From positions 243,501 to 307,500 of the forward strand of contig BSBK01008428.1 of NCBI GenBank assembly GCA_027943335.1: DNA of 64,000 bases. Direction: 5' to 3'. Below, one piece after another: positions 25,403 to 37,639 of the stretch. How positions within the stretch are numbered: position 1 is the stretch's first letter; every line of letters starts with the position of its first letter. The notes beneath the pieces are model-generated. The model made no database searches. It saw only the letters and a program-made list of their open reading frames with translations, and was not told where the DNA came from. The DNA comes from Chamaecyparis obtusa. Lineage: Eukaryota > Streptophyta > Pinopsida > Cupressales > Cupressaceae. A program made the translations under genes and the position numbers.

Positions 25403-25419
25403 CCCCAATGGAGTCACCA
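25403..25419 (-). other. Primer binding site of element U (tRNA-Arg type)
   Basis: TGGTGACTCCATTGGGG starts three bases after the 5' LTR on the minus strand. Its complement ends GGAGTCACCA, which fits the 3' end of a plant tRNA-Arg whose acceptor begins GACTCC. A tRNA-Arg primer is known for Ogre/Tat-type elements. Confidence 0.75.
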
Positions 25420-25422
25420 TTT

Positions 25423-27922
25423 TGTTGGGAGTTCCCTTTGATCTTCAACTTGTAGATTTATACTTTGATGGATAAGTTTAATATAACTTTGACTCTATCA
25501 CCACTCCAAAGTCTACAAGGAAGAGGGCCAATTAACAAGGATCAACAATGAGATCCTCCTACACTTTGAGCCAAGATGCTTAGGCAGGTGTACCCTTGAT
25601 TCACTTCTTCAAAGGAATCACAAAATATTATACAACTATACCTCTTACTAACTGATTGAAAGATTTTATCATTTAATTTGTATGTGTGATTGATGATGAT
25701 GGACTGCCTCTAGAGAAGGGATCAGTGCCTTAACCAGGGCATAGAGTCACCTACTAGCATACATTAACCAAAAATTCCAACTCAAACATACCTGAATTTA
25801 GGATAAGTGCTTTGCCTATTATCCTTCTCACTCACATATCAGGACATCAAATCCTTATCTAGCCATCAACTCACTGAAACTACCTAAAAGACTTTAATCC
25901 TAACTTTGTTAGGAACTCAAAGATAATCTCAAAATACTCTTTGTTTACCATATGATAACCCACTTTGTGAAATTAACATATATGAGCTCAAGAAAAAAAT
26001 AAGAAGACATACACAAACATGAGATTGGAATCCAAATGTATTCTCATTAAAATTTGCAGAATCAATACATTATCAAACAACAAAATGCCAAAGAAATAAA
26101 CCCAAAATCTACGCTCTCTTTGCTCAGTATAATACCATCAACCACAACCCTTACAAAATATCACTTTTTTCAATATATACCACCACTAGTCATCTTGGAA
26201 TCCTCAAAATAGGATGCAATAAGCTTCGGATGACTAGGGTTAGGGTTTCAACTACCCAACAGTCAAAAAATTTAAAACAGGAGAAGAAATCTAGGCAACC
26301 AGGAGAAAATAGATACTGGAGTGATCCTCAATCATGACAATTTTACTGCGAAGGTACTGAGAACCATGAAAATGCCCAATTTTTCAACCTATTTAGCCAC
26401 CTACAACATGCCTCGAGCACAAAAAAAAACATAGTACAGACCCCTACAAATGATCATGGCCCACCCTGAACCACACTGCAACGGCAAACAAATCATCTCT
26501 TACTAGCTTCAGTCGCTTCTGCATTCAATTTTGGTCCTTTTGGTCACAAGAAACCCTTCACAAATTTGAATTTGAAATCAAATGGTCATTTCCATGGTGC
26601 CAATAGCAAATCAACGGTCCGCATTTGAATCTCAATCAACTATATCTCGCAACCGTTAGATCTCTCTTTTTCGTGGTCTTTATGATTTATCACTTTAATA
26701 TGACCTCATTTACATTTGGCAAACTAGTGACTAAAAGGTAATTGGCCATTTACAGAATACTTTATACTACTGCCAGATATTTTAGTGATTACGCGAATGC
26801 TTGTTCGCTGAACCACCAGCTTTTTTAGAACACCGCTATTTAACTGTGTGAATGAGCAAACCTTTGAAAAATTTTCAGGCCACTAATTTATCAGGACCAC
26901 CAAAGACTAAGGAAATTCACCGGGTCTGCATCAAGAAGATCGACAGTTGTCTCATCTTCACATAGACCTCCAAGATTCCTCCAGATCATAAGACAACCAT
27001 TGGATGAAGAATCTTACCCTACCCTGACGACCCTATGACACCGAAAGAGATCGATGACTGTCTTAAGTTTGCATGTGTCAGAAAAAACCCATCAGATTAC
27101 ACGCTGACTGTCAATGCTCTGCAAGTGTCAGAACCCACTGAACCTCAAAAAACATAGCCCCACTGACAACATATCCAACCATTACTACGTGGACCAATCA
27201 AATACCACCAAATCAGCACACCTAGCATGTGGACCCACTGCACATTATCCCCTCTGAAAAAGGTAGAATCGATGGTCGGCACATGATCTTAAATCTCTAA
27301 CGGATCCCATAAGATCATGCACCCATCATTGATTTTATAACAATGTCAGGACCCTCTGACAAGTTGAAAACTCAGGTCACACTGACTACTGCCACCAAAC
27401 TAATACATGGACCAATGAGAAGCTGCCATTTGTACCTACGTGTCACTTTCAACCCACCTGTTTGAAGCACCGTGTCATAAAGAGAATCAATGACCATCTT
27501 AAGATTACATAGCTCTGACACATCTCATGAGAACTTACGCCCACTGTTAGATCGAGATGGTGTCAGAGCTAGGCCCAGGAAAGAATGAAGTCAAAACATA
27601 GGAAATATTAATCGCTGAGACTTAGGAAAATAAATCAAGGGGGGCTAACATAAAACCCTAGTCACATGATCGCATGACATGAAAAAGGTTCATGCGATCA
27701 TGTGAAAAAGAGGTTAACAATTTAGCACATGCATTTAAAGGTTTTTAAGTGGCCCAAAAAAGTAACTTTAAAATAGAATAGGGCCAGGGCATTACAAAGG
27801 GTTTTTGAACACAACGGCTAGATTTTGAAATTTTACCAAGGGTTTAAGGCTAGAGACCTAAAAACAACTGCAGAGACTAGGGGGAAATGCTACAGCCATG
27901 AAATTTTTTGCACGTGCTAACA
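25423..27922 (-). repeat. 5' LTR of element U
   Basis: On the minus strand this LTR starts TGTTAGCACGTG and ends GGGAACTCCCAACA. It is a direct copy of 15410-17915. A tRNA-Arg-like remnant is at 25721-25748 (minus strand GACTCTATGCCCTGG then TTAAGGCACTG). Confidence 0.95.
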
Positions 27923-27927
27923 GTTCC
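27923..27927. other. Target-site duplication of element U (right)
   Basis: gttcc lies directly after the LTR end ..CTAACA and matches 15405-15409. Confidence 0.9.
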
Positions 27928-28029
27928 ATGCATGCAAAATTGAAAAATTAAAAGCGTACGAAAAAGGTGCTAAAAATCCTATAAACAAAGAAAAAAAGAC
28001 TTTTCAGAGAGGCAAAGAGGTCCACCTAC
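27928..28029 (-). other. Predicted PMD intron, 5' part
   Basis: The intron resumes beyond the U insertion. On the minus strand it starts GTAGGT directly after codon 28 of the first exon. Together with 15004-15409 the uninterrupted intron would be about 510 bp. Confidence 0.5.
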
Positions 28030-28113
28030 CGGATGTCCATACTGTCGAGGTCTATGGTGTCTCCGACTATGCTCAAAACAATGAGAACTCATAGGTACCT
28101 TCATTTCTACCAT
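28030..28113 (-). pseudogene. PMD protein copy 2, predicted first exon
   Basis: ATG at 28113 opens 28 codons (MVEMKVPMSSH.. ..RQYGHP) that end exactly at a G|GTAGGT donor in phase 0. The main exon opens in phase 0 with VIYPDVH. The segment is rich in His and Arg. A TATA box lies about 75 bp upstream. The exon is inferred from splice signals and frame only. Confidence 0.45.
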
Positions 28114-28184
28114 TTCCTCACTTAGAGGGCTCCACAAGTTTTCAGAAGTCAATGGTGAAAATGATTTAAAAATGACCCTTCCGG

Positions 28185-28195
28185 CCTTTATATAG
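28185..28195 (-). promoter_or_regulatory. TATA box of the PMD gene
   Basis: On the minus strand CTATATAAAGG lies 72 bp before the predicted ATG, a normal plant spacing for a short 5' UTR. It is the only strong TATA element close to the exon. Confidence 0.55.
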
Positions 28196-29110
28196 CTTTT
28201 GACCTAATTTTCAAAAGTGCTTTGTTTTTCATGAAAATTGCACCCCTGGCTAATTTTAACTTTTTGAACCCATGATTTAAATTTTTTAGACCTAGGACGG
28301 TCTACTACTTGCATAATCGACCTTCCATCATCATAGAAATCCAATATTCAACTTAACTAATTATCTTACATCAAACTATCAAAATTTCAACTTGGTCAAC
28401 TATTGTCAACTCATGGTTTCACCTAGTCAAACTTGGTCTTCTAGACCTACAAATGATATAGAATGCATTCTCGAACGTGTTTAAACCACTTCTCAAATCA
28501 ATTAACATGCTTCTAAAACTATAACGGTCACTTTTCTTGTCAGGTTTCAATTTTTATCCCGAAGGGGGCATGGTATTGCACATCATTCAAAGTCTGTAAT
28601 CTAATTTGAAATCAAATCTCTCCTCAACAATCAAGACAACAACCACATCTAGTTTCTAATTCATCAAAAAGACCTCATCGCTTGGGGAAAATCAATCATC
28701 GCTTGGGGCATATCAAATTCATCAAGATCCATATCAATATGGTATTCTCTTAATCTTGTAAATTGTATCAATTTTTCGTAACCATCGATTCATTAGTGTT
28801 ATTTCCATGGTTCTTCATAACTGAAGGGTTCAGATGTGATACCAATGTGATTCTTATCAACAATCGGGTCTGGAATCGGTTACTCACTTCTTCGCAATCA
28901 TAAGGTTCAGAATCAGGCATTTTGACACTTCTTCGCAATCATCAGTTCATTGTTGTTATAGTTAACATTATCTTTGGTCATTCAGGACCTAATATCTTCA
29001 GATCTTTCAATCAGTTTCTATCTCATATCACAGTTTCTGTCTCATATCAGTTTCAATTTCAACATCATACACAGACTATCTTTGAACCACTGTGCTTCGC
29101 ATAGTAATTC
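28196..29110 (+). other. Gene-free stretch: PMD upstream region and 3' UTR of gypsy element V
   Basis: No coding frame of note is present. Near 28855-28945 the word cttcttcgcaatcat occurs twice. The right part leads into a polypurine tract and an LTR, so at least from about 28.55 kb it is most likely the 3' untranslated part of plus-strand element V. Where the PMD upstream region gives way to V is not visible. Confidence 0.45.
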
Positions 29111-29124
29111 AAAGAGGGGAAAAA
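29111..29124 (+). other. Polypurine tract of element V
   Basis: AAAGAGGGGAAAAA, 14 purines, lies directly before an LTR start TGTAATACCCC. It would prime plus-strand synthesis. Confidence 0.75.
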
Positions 29125-30340
29125 TGTAATACCCCAAAAATGACCTATAGGTTCATTTACCTCCTATATCGACACATCAAATGAAATCGACATCAAAGTC
29201 CTAACCTAAGGCACATCGGCACATTATCGAATCTTAATTGATTATCCTAAATTCTACATCGGGGAATATTCCTTATTCCTATTTATGCTAATTATCTTTA
29301 ATTTAATGTTTATTTGGTGATAAATCCTATTTATCCTAAAGTTTGATTAATTGAATATTCTGAATATTTAATTAACTAGATTTAATACTGCCACTTAATT
29401 ATTTAATTGGATTTAATTATATTTATTCTTAAATTGTATTATTTAAATTTTGACAATAAATCAAAAATCTCATGACTAATTGATTAAATTCTCATTTAAT
29501 TAATTAAAGTCAATTGTCAAATTTAATAATAAAGTTTTCAAATAAAAGTTTGATTTAATAATTGATTAACCCATAAATCAATTGTTTTATTTTTAAAATC
29601 AGTTAAGTTGAGGATAAATCACTTTATTTATTTAATTAATTCATAATTAATTATGCACATCCAAAAAGTACTTAAACTTTAAATCAGAAAATCAATTCAA
29701 GTTGTTTTAAAAATAAACTCAACTCTCTTTTGAGTTGAAAGCTGATCTCAACTTCTGATTTAAATTAAAAAGCTGATTTGCATGATTTTGTGAGTTAATC
29801 TATCTCTAAATTCTTGATAACTTAAAAATCAACTTGAGTTTATCAAGAGTGATTTATGGCTTTTTCCATGCACCTCCAAAGTCCTATATTTCTATAAATT
29901 AAAGCCTCAACTCTTCATTTGGATAAATCCACGAATTGCATCCTCACACTAGCGAATTGGTGATCCAAGAATCCATCTTTGTGAATCAAAGCTGTTGTGA
30001 GATTTTCATTGTTTTTGAGCATTCATATCATTTAGCATATCATTATTAGATTAATTGCATGTTATATTAGTTTCTCATATAGAATAGATTCATATCAGTT
30101 TATCTCATCTTATTGCATAGAAAATCCGAAAATATAGATTAATTTCCATTCATCTCATATCTACATTCTGCATTCAAATCCTTTGTTTAGGTGTCATCAA
30201 GGTCACTGATCTTGGTCCAATCTAAGAATATCATACTCGCACCTACTAGAAGGCAGTCAATTGCTTGGTTAGATTAGTTTCCATTTCACTGCATGATTTT
30301 GATTTTAGCTAACCTCTAATGTTTTACTGAAGTGTTGTGT
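29125..30340 (+). repeat. LTR of gypsy element V (3' LTR; right end uncertain)
   Basis: It starts TGTAATACCCCAAAAATG, a start typical of Del/Tekay-like plant gypsy LTRs. It is AT-rich (29.3-29.8 kb) with a TATA-like TCTATAAATTAAAG at 29891-29904. No partner LTR is in the window. The right end is set only by where the minus-strand RT relic of W begins. Confidence 0.6.
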
Positions 30341-31292
30341 CTATAGCTAGGTAGAAAATTCACACACACATTAAGGACCGGTACACAAATTTCATTAAAC
30401 CTTCTAATAAACTTCCTATAGAATCGGGCTAACCCATGGAAGCTTCTAACTCCAGTCCCTATCTTGGGAGTAGGCCAACTGATAATGGCTTCAACCTTAC
30501 TCTTATCCATATTCAAGTCACCTTGGGACACTACAAATCCTAGGTAGAAGAGTTCTTGTTTCATAAACTCACTCTTTTCAAGGGTTATGGTGAGCTTCTC
30601 ATCTTGAATTTTCTTCAACACAAGTTCTAGGTGTTTCATATGGTCCTCCTTTGTATTACTAAAGACTAAGATGTCATCTAGATACACCACTACAAATACT
30701 CCTATATAGTCCTTTAAGACCTCATTCATAACCCTCATGAAGGTGCTAGGTGCATTTGTGAGGCCAAAAATCATTTTGAGACCTTCTATGGTTTTGAATG
30801 CATATTTCTACTCATCCCCCCTTTCATCTCGATTTGATAGTACCCACTCTTTAGGTCTATCTTGGATTATTATTTAGCACCCCCTAGAAAATCCATTAGG
30901 TCTTCTATCCTAGGGATAGGGAACCTATACCTGATCGTGATCCAACTGATTTCTATTGAGTCAATGCACATCCTTCACGTGCATCCCTTCTTGGGTGCTA
31001 GAACAACTGGTACAACACAAGGGCTTATTCTCTTCCTTATCAAACCTTGATCCAAAATTTCTTCAACTTGCCTTGCTATCTCCTTGTTTTGTTCTAGTGT
31101 CACCTTGTAGGCAGCCTTGTTAGGCAGTGATTCCCCTAGTACAAAGTCAATCTGATGACTGATTTCTCTGTATGGTAGTAATGTAGCTAGTGTACCATCA
31201 CTAATAATGTCCTTGAACTGGTCTAACAATTTCTTTACTTCTGTTGGCATAGGTGACCGATTAGGTGACTTATCCTCCTTGGGCTTCAACAT
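30341..31292 (-). pseudogene. Reverse transcriptase, chromovirus-like element W, truncated
   Basis: Frame 30975-31292 holds the region before the RT core (LLDQFKDIISDG, YREISHQIDFVLGE, EEILDQGLIRKRISPC). After stops, frame 30316-30774 holds FGLTNAPSTFMRVMNEVLKD, the catalytic YLDD in VVYLDDILVFS, then LGFVVSQGDLNMDKSKVEAI and FHGLARFYRKFIRRFN. The C-terminus and RNase H are missing at the V boundary. The order gag-protease-RT runs correctly on the minus strand from the primer site at 32930. Confidence 0.88.
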
Positions 31293-31399
31293 GATAGCAT
31301 AGCCAACTTATTCTCCTTCTTTCATGTCTTGTTGGAACTATTTCCCACTCATTAGGAGTGCATTTGAATCCACCTTCTCTAGTGCATCTCAATTAAAGA

Positions 31400-31800
31400 C
31401 TACATCTTGTAAGTTACTCCATTCTTCTTAAATGAGTACTTGTTCTCCTTGCAATGGTGTACTATCTCCCTATCATATTGCCATGGTCTGCCAAGAAACA
31501 CATGGCATGCATCCATTGGTAACACATCAATAAGTATTATATATTGATACTTGCCTATGGTGAACTCAATCCATACTTATTCATTAACCAATATATTATG
31601 CCCCTTATTCAACCAAGTGACCTTGTAGAGACACACATGAGGAATCTTGGTGAGTTTCAACTCTTTTACTGCCTCCTCTGAAATGGCATTGTCAGTAGAC
31701 CTGGAATCAATTATAACCCTACATACTTTACCTAGTATCTTGCACTTGACCCTAAAAAGATCCCTTGTCTATTTATTTTTATCCTCTTGTGCATATGAAA
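31400..31800 (-). pseudogene. Aspartic protease, element W
   Basis: The translation on the minus strand reads RVIIDSRSTDNAISEEAV, then FLGRPWQYDREIVHHCKENKY, the usual end of chromovirus proteases. The active-site D-S-G has become D-S-R, so this enzyme would be inactive even without the other breaks. Confidence 0.8.
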
Positions 31801-32905
31801 TCTTTTTCTCACCTTGTGAAGATGATGGCTTATTAGGACACCTATATGCAGGGTGAACCAACTCCCCACAATTATAAAACTTCATGGAAGAAAAATGAGA
31901 GCATCCCCAAATCCACCTGATCTACATCTTCCACCATTGAGGAACTCCTACCTCAGTATCCTCCTCTGCTTTTTGACTCATGGGATTTTTCACCAAACTT
32001 AGAATTACCTTGGCCTTTGGTCTCATTGCTTCTTCCACTAGGACCTCCTCTATATCCACCTCTAGAGCCTCTACCTCTTCCTCTACCTCTACTATTTGTA
32101 TCTTGTTTTTTTTTCAACTTTTCCTCCTCTTTAATAGCCATCTGATAACAACTATGGAGAGTAGTTAGTGTAAAGAGACTCAACTCTTATTGTATATTCT
32201 ATCTAAGGTCATTTAGATACCTAGAAACCTTAATGCTTTCCATTTCTTGCACTCTAGACCTAAGGCTTAGTTTTTGGAATTCTTCTATATAGGTAGCCAC
32301 ATATAAATCTTTTGTTTGAGATTTTGCCTCTTCTTATGCAATTAGATGTCAGAATCTTCTGATAGATAGTTTTCCTTTACCTTAGCCACCATAGTCTTCC
32401 AATGGGTTATTGGTTTCTTTCCTTCCTTCTCTCTTTCTTCTTCCAAGAACTTCCACCATATTAGTGCTTGTCCTCTTAGCCTTGATTTGGTTGTCTTCTC
32501 CTTTTAGGCCTCTGTAACCCCATCACATTCAAAGTGATTCTCCATTCCCTCAATCCACTCTATAACCAATTCTACATCCATTATTCCAGTTAAAAACATA
32601 ATGCCTGCTAGTGCCTTGCAACTAAGTGCCTTGAAGGATTTTAGAAAATGTTCCTCTATTAATGGAGGGTCTGGTTCAGGTTCTATTTCTTCTTCTATTT
32701 GACTCTTACCTTTTTATTTGTCCACTTGAACTATTCTTTCATCTTTATTGTAGTCTTTGCACCCTCTTCTAGCGTGTGCTTTATTTCTTCTAGAACTACT
32801 TCAAGAAGTCTATTCCTTTCTTGTTTCTCTGTCAAATCTCTAGCTAGTTATGCATTATTCACCATGGTGCTTTCTCCTATGGATTCACTTTCCTTTGTCA
32901 TACAC
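31801..32905 (-). pseudogene. gag, element W
   Basis: From the primer site onward the minus strand gives FLKSFKALSC, a block IEGMENHFECDGVTE, ALIWWKFLEEE, an Arg/Gly-rich stretch (frame 31953-32183), and a zinc knuckle YNCGELVHPAYRC whose first Cys is missing. Order and spacing are as in chromovirus Gag. Stops occur throughout. Confidence 0.8.
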
Positions 32906-32929
32906 TTCTCAATTCCCAAGCCTTTTATT

Positions 32930-32942
32930 GGCTATGATACCA
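32930..32942 (-). other. Primer binding site of element W (initiator Met type)
   Basis: TGGTATCATAGCC on the minus strand starts three bases after the LTR end CCCCACCA. It differs by one base from the common plant TGGTATCAGAGCC. Confidence 0.8.
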
Positions 32943-32945
32943 ATT

Positions 32946-34445
32946 TGGTGGGGACCATTACCTCTCAAGAGCACTCTTTCTCTACCTAAGACCTATTCTT
33001 TGGTTTTACTAGGGTATTCCTCTCTACCCTATGTAGAGATCACTCCTAGGATCCCTATAGCCTTGTAGAGCTCTCCACCAACTTCAAGCTCTCCACTATG
33101 CTTCACTATCCAACTATGCACTCATGGACTTAATTTAGCCACCCTACCTCCCAACTTCTCTTCGGACTTGGAATAGGTGTTTTGGCTATCCCTTGCTTGT
33201 TTTCAAACCATTTTGATCCACTTGAATGGATTGTCCCTTGGGTCTTCCATTTCTTTCTTTCATTCCAATTTTTTAGGCCTTGTAGCCTTTTTAGCCCTAA
33301 TTAGGCCTTCTCAAATTAGAGTTCTTAGGTTTGTCACCAAACCCTTACTTTTAAGCGTTTCTAGGGTATGCGACTCTGTTTGGCTTCTTGAGTCTCATCA
33401 TGTTCTTTAATGGTCTTCTCTACACTTCTCATTGCATCCACATTACTAGAAAATGTGCCTCTATACTTATACACCCTTTATTGGTTCACTCCAATCCATT
33501 GAGCAGGCTCTCTTGCTACTGATCTTTTCAAATACCTAGCTAGAATGCTTCTGCACTCGCCTAGGGCTTGAGGGAAAAATTAAATCTCCTACAAAAAAAG
33601 ACTCCAAAAACCATATTTACAACATATACAAGGTCCCCTACTTGATTCCAAGAGGCCATGGAGGTTCAACCATGGGAAGTCAAGTGGGGAGCATATTTAC
33701 AAGACTAGCACTGAACTAGGTAGTGAACCAGTGAAACACAAAGAATTTACAAAATTCTAACCACTCGTATGAAATAACTAAACTAATGGCATAAAATTTA
33801 ATTAAATAACATAAATTAATTCCTCAAACAATTAGTTCATTCCTTTCAATCTATTCAATGATTAGATGAAGGCTTTGTTACCAAAAACATGATCAAATCG
33901 TGTGATAACGAGAACACAATCCGTATAATAACTCCCGTCTCCGTTAGATTAGGTTTTTTCTAACCTTATATATTCTCTTCCCACATGTTTGGACCCTTAG
34001 GTTGGGCTTAGAACACCATTACAACCTTTTCCTAGTTTTTAGGAAATGTTGTCATGACAACTTTGCAAAATTGCAAAGTTGTTATGAGCAACTTTACATC
34101 TTTTTTACATCTCTTTGAAAACTTGACTTTCCACTCTCCTACCTAACCTAGATCAAACCTAAATCATTCTAATGTTTCTTAAAATACTTAAAATCATCAA
34201 AATATCCATGCTACTCTATTTTGGAGTCATAGCCAAACCTTGACCCAAGTTGACTTTTCTAAGACTTATCACTAGACCTATTAAAACTAAACCACTTTCA
34301 AGACTCAAATAACACCTAACTAAAAGCACAAATCAAACCACACTTGGGAATTTATCAACAATCCTTATTGCCTTGGTGGTTAGCTAGAACCACCTACAAG
34401 CCAAAATGAATTGGGATCTAAACAAGACCCTAAGGTGCTCCTCCA
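32946..34445 (-). repeat. LTR b of chromovirus element W (5' LTR)
   Basis: On the minus strand it begins TGGAGGAGCACCTTAGGG and ends CCCCACCA, about 1.5 kb, followed by primer site and gag. The start resembles the TGGTGCAGGAGCACC start of the neighbouring LTR, so the two families are related. The left end is firm and the upper end moderately so. Confidence 0.55.
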
Positions 34446-35105
34446 CTGGCTCTCGTAGGGAAAGAGTTTAAAATTTACAAACATGAATTACAGAACCCTT
34501 ATAAAAATAAAAAAAACTAATGTACAAATAATCCATTTTCATTCCCCCAAGGGCCAAGTGATTTCCACGATGGGAATTCAAGATGGAGCCATTTTAACTA
34601 TGTACACCTTGTCCAGTCTAGAAACTCAAAACTAGGAACAAGAATTTATTTACCTAAATAAACTAAAAAATAAATCAAACCATTGTGCACACAAAAATAA
34701 AATGATGATTCTTAACTATCGTATAGAAAATATTTCCTAATTAAATCTATTGAACTCAAATGGAAACCAAATTCAAGAACACAATCAATGAACCTTAAAC
34801 AGTCAAAATGCTTGGTATTGGAAATCAAGCCAAAATGGTGCCAAACTTCATTCAATTTTCAAAAGGACCTTAAATATGTCCATCCTCCACATTTAAACAA
34901 ATTTATCCAACCCATAACTACTCTAGGGAAACTTTGGGCCAACACATAAATAACTCTGACAACTTGGACAAAGTAACATAACCAATTATAAATACTCACC
35001 TATTAGACTCTCAACTAGTCCTTATTCACACCGTGGCCCTTATAGGATCAAACAAGCCAAAATTTGAGGGTTGAAGTTACCTAACCCCCAAATGCTCCTG
35101 CACCA
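34446..35105 (-). repeat. LTR a, following integrase of a Y-type chromovirus
   Basis: It starts on the minus strand TGGTGCAGGAGCATTTGGGG after a purine tract AGGGGGGAA. It is homologous to the LTR starts at 50075 and 55189 on the plus strand for about 660 bp, then stops where LTR b starts. It is probably truncated by the insertion of, or recombination with, element W. Confidence 0.65.
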
Positions 35106-35115
35106 TTCCCCCCTC

Positions 35116-36420
35116 ATGAAAAGATATCTTCTACTTCATGAATATGTTTCCATTTGATCAAGTGTTCCATGTAATTCCTATGTCAAGTCTTCTTGGAAAT
35201 CCTTGAATCTAACACCTTCTCTGTTGTAGGCTTAGGTGGAGAAGGTAATTTCAAGTCAGTGACTATCTCTTCACTATCAGATTCATCCTTACTTTACTCT
35301 AGATTGGGACCTTTTTAAGGTATGGGATCTACCACATTAAAACTAGTAGACAAAGATATGTCTTCTGGTATGTTTATCTTGTATGCATCATTTCTATATT
35401 TGGCCAATATCTTACATGGACCAATCCTTCTCATTTTCAATTTTTAGGCATTCTTTTATAAAGTGTTTCTTTGTTCAAATGCATTAGTACTAAATCCCCC
35501 ACTTCAAACTGCACTCTTCTTTTCATCCACTCTAGCATTTAATTTCTTTGTATTCTCTATTAGAGTTTGTTTGATCTTCGCATGGATCCTTTTCATGGAC
35601 TGGTAAAGTCCTCATCATGTCCACTTCTCCTTTCCATGCTCCTAATGTCTCTAAGATCTAGCACACCTCTAGAATGTAGGCCATATACTACCTCAAAAGG
35701 GCTCTTGCTAGTTGCCCTGTTTATAGTATCATTGTAAGTGAATTCAGCTTGGTGGATGATTTGAACCCAAGCTTGACCATATTCCTTAGTTAATCATTTC
35801 AAGAGTTTTCCAAGGGTCCTATTGACCACATTTTTCTACTAATATATTTTGGTATGGTAAGAAGACCCAAAAGACATATTAGTTCCTAACCTTTTCCACA
35901 AGGATTTCTAAAAGTATCTCATAAAATTTGTCTCTCTATCTAGTACTATGCTTATTGGTAAGCCATGTATTCTAATGTTTTACTTGAAAAAAAAATGAGC
36001 TACATGACTGGCATCATGAGCCTCTTTACAAGGAATGAAATGACCCATTTTACTAAACCTATCTACAACAACATAAATATTGTCATAACCAGTCTTTATT
36101 TTGGGAAAAATGACTATGAAAACCATACTTAAAAATTCCCAAGGCCTATTGGGAATTGGAAATGGTTGATAAAGACTAGGTTTAGAGGAGGTATGTTTAT
36201 CTCTTTGACAAATTGTGCACTTCTCAACATACCTCCTTATGTCCTTATACGTTTTGGGACAATAATAGAACCTTTGTACCAACTCCAAAGTATTGTTCAA
36301 TCCAAAGTGTCCAATTAAGCTACCATTGTATTTTTTAAGAAAAAATTCTCTCTCATGGATGCCCTTGGAAGCCACATCCGTCTCCCCTTAAATAGGAGTC
36401 CATCTTACCAAGTGTAGTTG
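35116..36420 (-). pseudogene. Integrase and C-terminal tail, Y-type chromovirus, minus strand
   Basis: Frame 35980-36375 has SLIGHFGLNNTLELV, FYYCPKTYKDIRRYVEKCTICQRDK and VVVDRFSKMGHFIP. The first catalytic Asp (SMDFI in relatives) is Val here (SMVFIVIFP), and the first zinc His appears lost. Beyond 35980 the frame is broken but LTKEYGQAWVQIIHQAEFTYN, SPFEVVYG, FEVGDLVLMHL and the chromo-like tail can be followed to the LTR at 35105. Confidence 0.82.
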
Positions 36421-36479
36421 CATATTCACTATGAAAGTGATTGTTATAGTCTTAGCATGCCATGTAGGAATCAATAAAT

Positions 36480-36580
36480 TCCTCATTCAAATATACTACT
36501 AAAAAATGCTTCTTTCCTAGAGGTTACCTATTCCAATTCAAATATACTAATAAAAACTGCTTCTTTCCTAAATCTAAAAA
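36480..36580. repeat. Short tandem duplication at the left edge of the copia relic
   Basis: A segment of about 50 bp around ttcaaatatactaNtaaaaa..tgcttctttcct occurs twice, starting near 36486 and 36537, with small differences. Confidence 0.7.
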
Positions 36581-37460
36581 CTATTGGACGTGGCATACAA
36601 GATTTTTTCATGTTGATTTTGATAATCTTGTAAAGGTTAATAAGAAAAGATGTTTTAGAGGTTTGCATAGTTTAGCTAAGCCCAATAATTCTATGTGTAA
36701 GGAGTTTCAATTGGGAAAGTTCACTAGATCTAGATTTATTATTAAATTCAATTCATCATACAACATTTTTGACCTTGTATACATTGATTTTTGTGGATTG
36801 ATGAGAAAAAAAAGCTACTATGGAGATAAGTACTCTATCTTGTTTGTTGATGATTACTCAAGAGTGATGTACATGTTATGTTTTTGAAGGATAACTATGA
36901 TGCATTCTACATGTTTAAGGTGTATAAAGAAAGAGTTGAAAAAGAAACATGTAAATAAATTAAGTGTTTCAGATCTGAAAGAGGAGGCGAGTTTACTTCA
37001 TAAGAGTTCACAACATTTTTTGAAGAACATGGAATCAAGAGACAAATGTCAGCACCAAGGACACCTCAACAAAATGGAATTGTAGAGAGAAGCAACATAT
37101 CCATAATTGACTGTGCACGAACAATTTTTATACAAAACAGGGCGGGTCAATTTTTTAGAGAGAAGATGTATGTACTAATGTCTATACCTTGAACTGGGTA
37201 TAACTTAAGAAAGGTACAAAAAAAACACCTTATAAGTTGTGGTATGGTCATACACCTAGTGTCAGTTCTTTGAAAAAAATTGGAAGTAAATTTTAAATAA
37301 AAGAAGGATGAACAAAATGGTAAATTTGATTCTAAGAGTGATGAAGGGATATTTCTAGGATATTCTACTAGAAGTAAAGCTTATAAGTGTTTGAACAAGA
37401 TGGTTGAAAGTGAAAATGTAGAATTGATGATTTTCCAAGAAAAATGAGGAAGATGGTATG
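36540..37460 (+). pseudogene. Ty1/copia integrase region
   Basis: The region starts with a GAG-pre-integrase-like piece (NLVKVNKKRCFRGLHSLAKP, with C at SMCKEFQLGKFTRSRF) and runs into the integrase core (FDLVYIDFCGLMRKKSYYGD, FVDDYSRVMYMLCF; then HGTPQQNG-type sequence, degraded, near 37050-37090). Multiple frameshifts and stops are present. Gag and protease are absent, so the relic is truncated on its left side near 36.5 kb. Confidence 0.78.
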
Positions 37461-37639
37461 AAGGAACTAGAAGACTACGATAGGTTTTTTTTATGTTCAA
37501 GTGGTAGAGCAAGATATAGTACCACTGATAAATAAAGTTGTGAATGATCACCACTCGGTGAACAATCAACAACTGGTGAGTGATGATGAAGGTAACCTAA
37601 GAACATATAACTAGTAACCCCAATGTATGTGAAACTTAA

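Larger units (their letters stand above)
15410..27922 (-). mobile_element. Tat-group Ty3/gypsy retrotransposon U, full structure, minus strand
   Basis: The element is 12.5 kb with LTRs of 2506 and 2500 bp bounded by TG..CA, a 5-bp target duplication gttcc, a primer site, and domains in the order gag, protease, RNase H-like domain, RT, RNase H, integrase. It sits in the predicted intron of PMD copy 2. The LTRs differ by a few percent by eye, so the insertion is fairly old; single stops and frameshifts in gag and pol show it is no longer autonomous. Its RNase H-like domain before RT is unusual compared with element T in the same window. No clean polypurine tract is visible next to the 3' LTR. 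Confidence 0.95.

Noticed and set aside
29125..30340. Solo LTR of element V
   Set aside because: A polypurine tract directly precedes it, which indicates a 3' LTR with internal sequence on its left; no target duplication was found.
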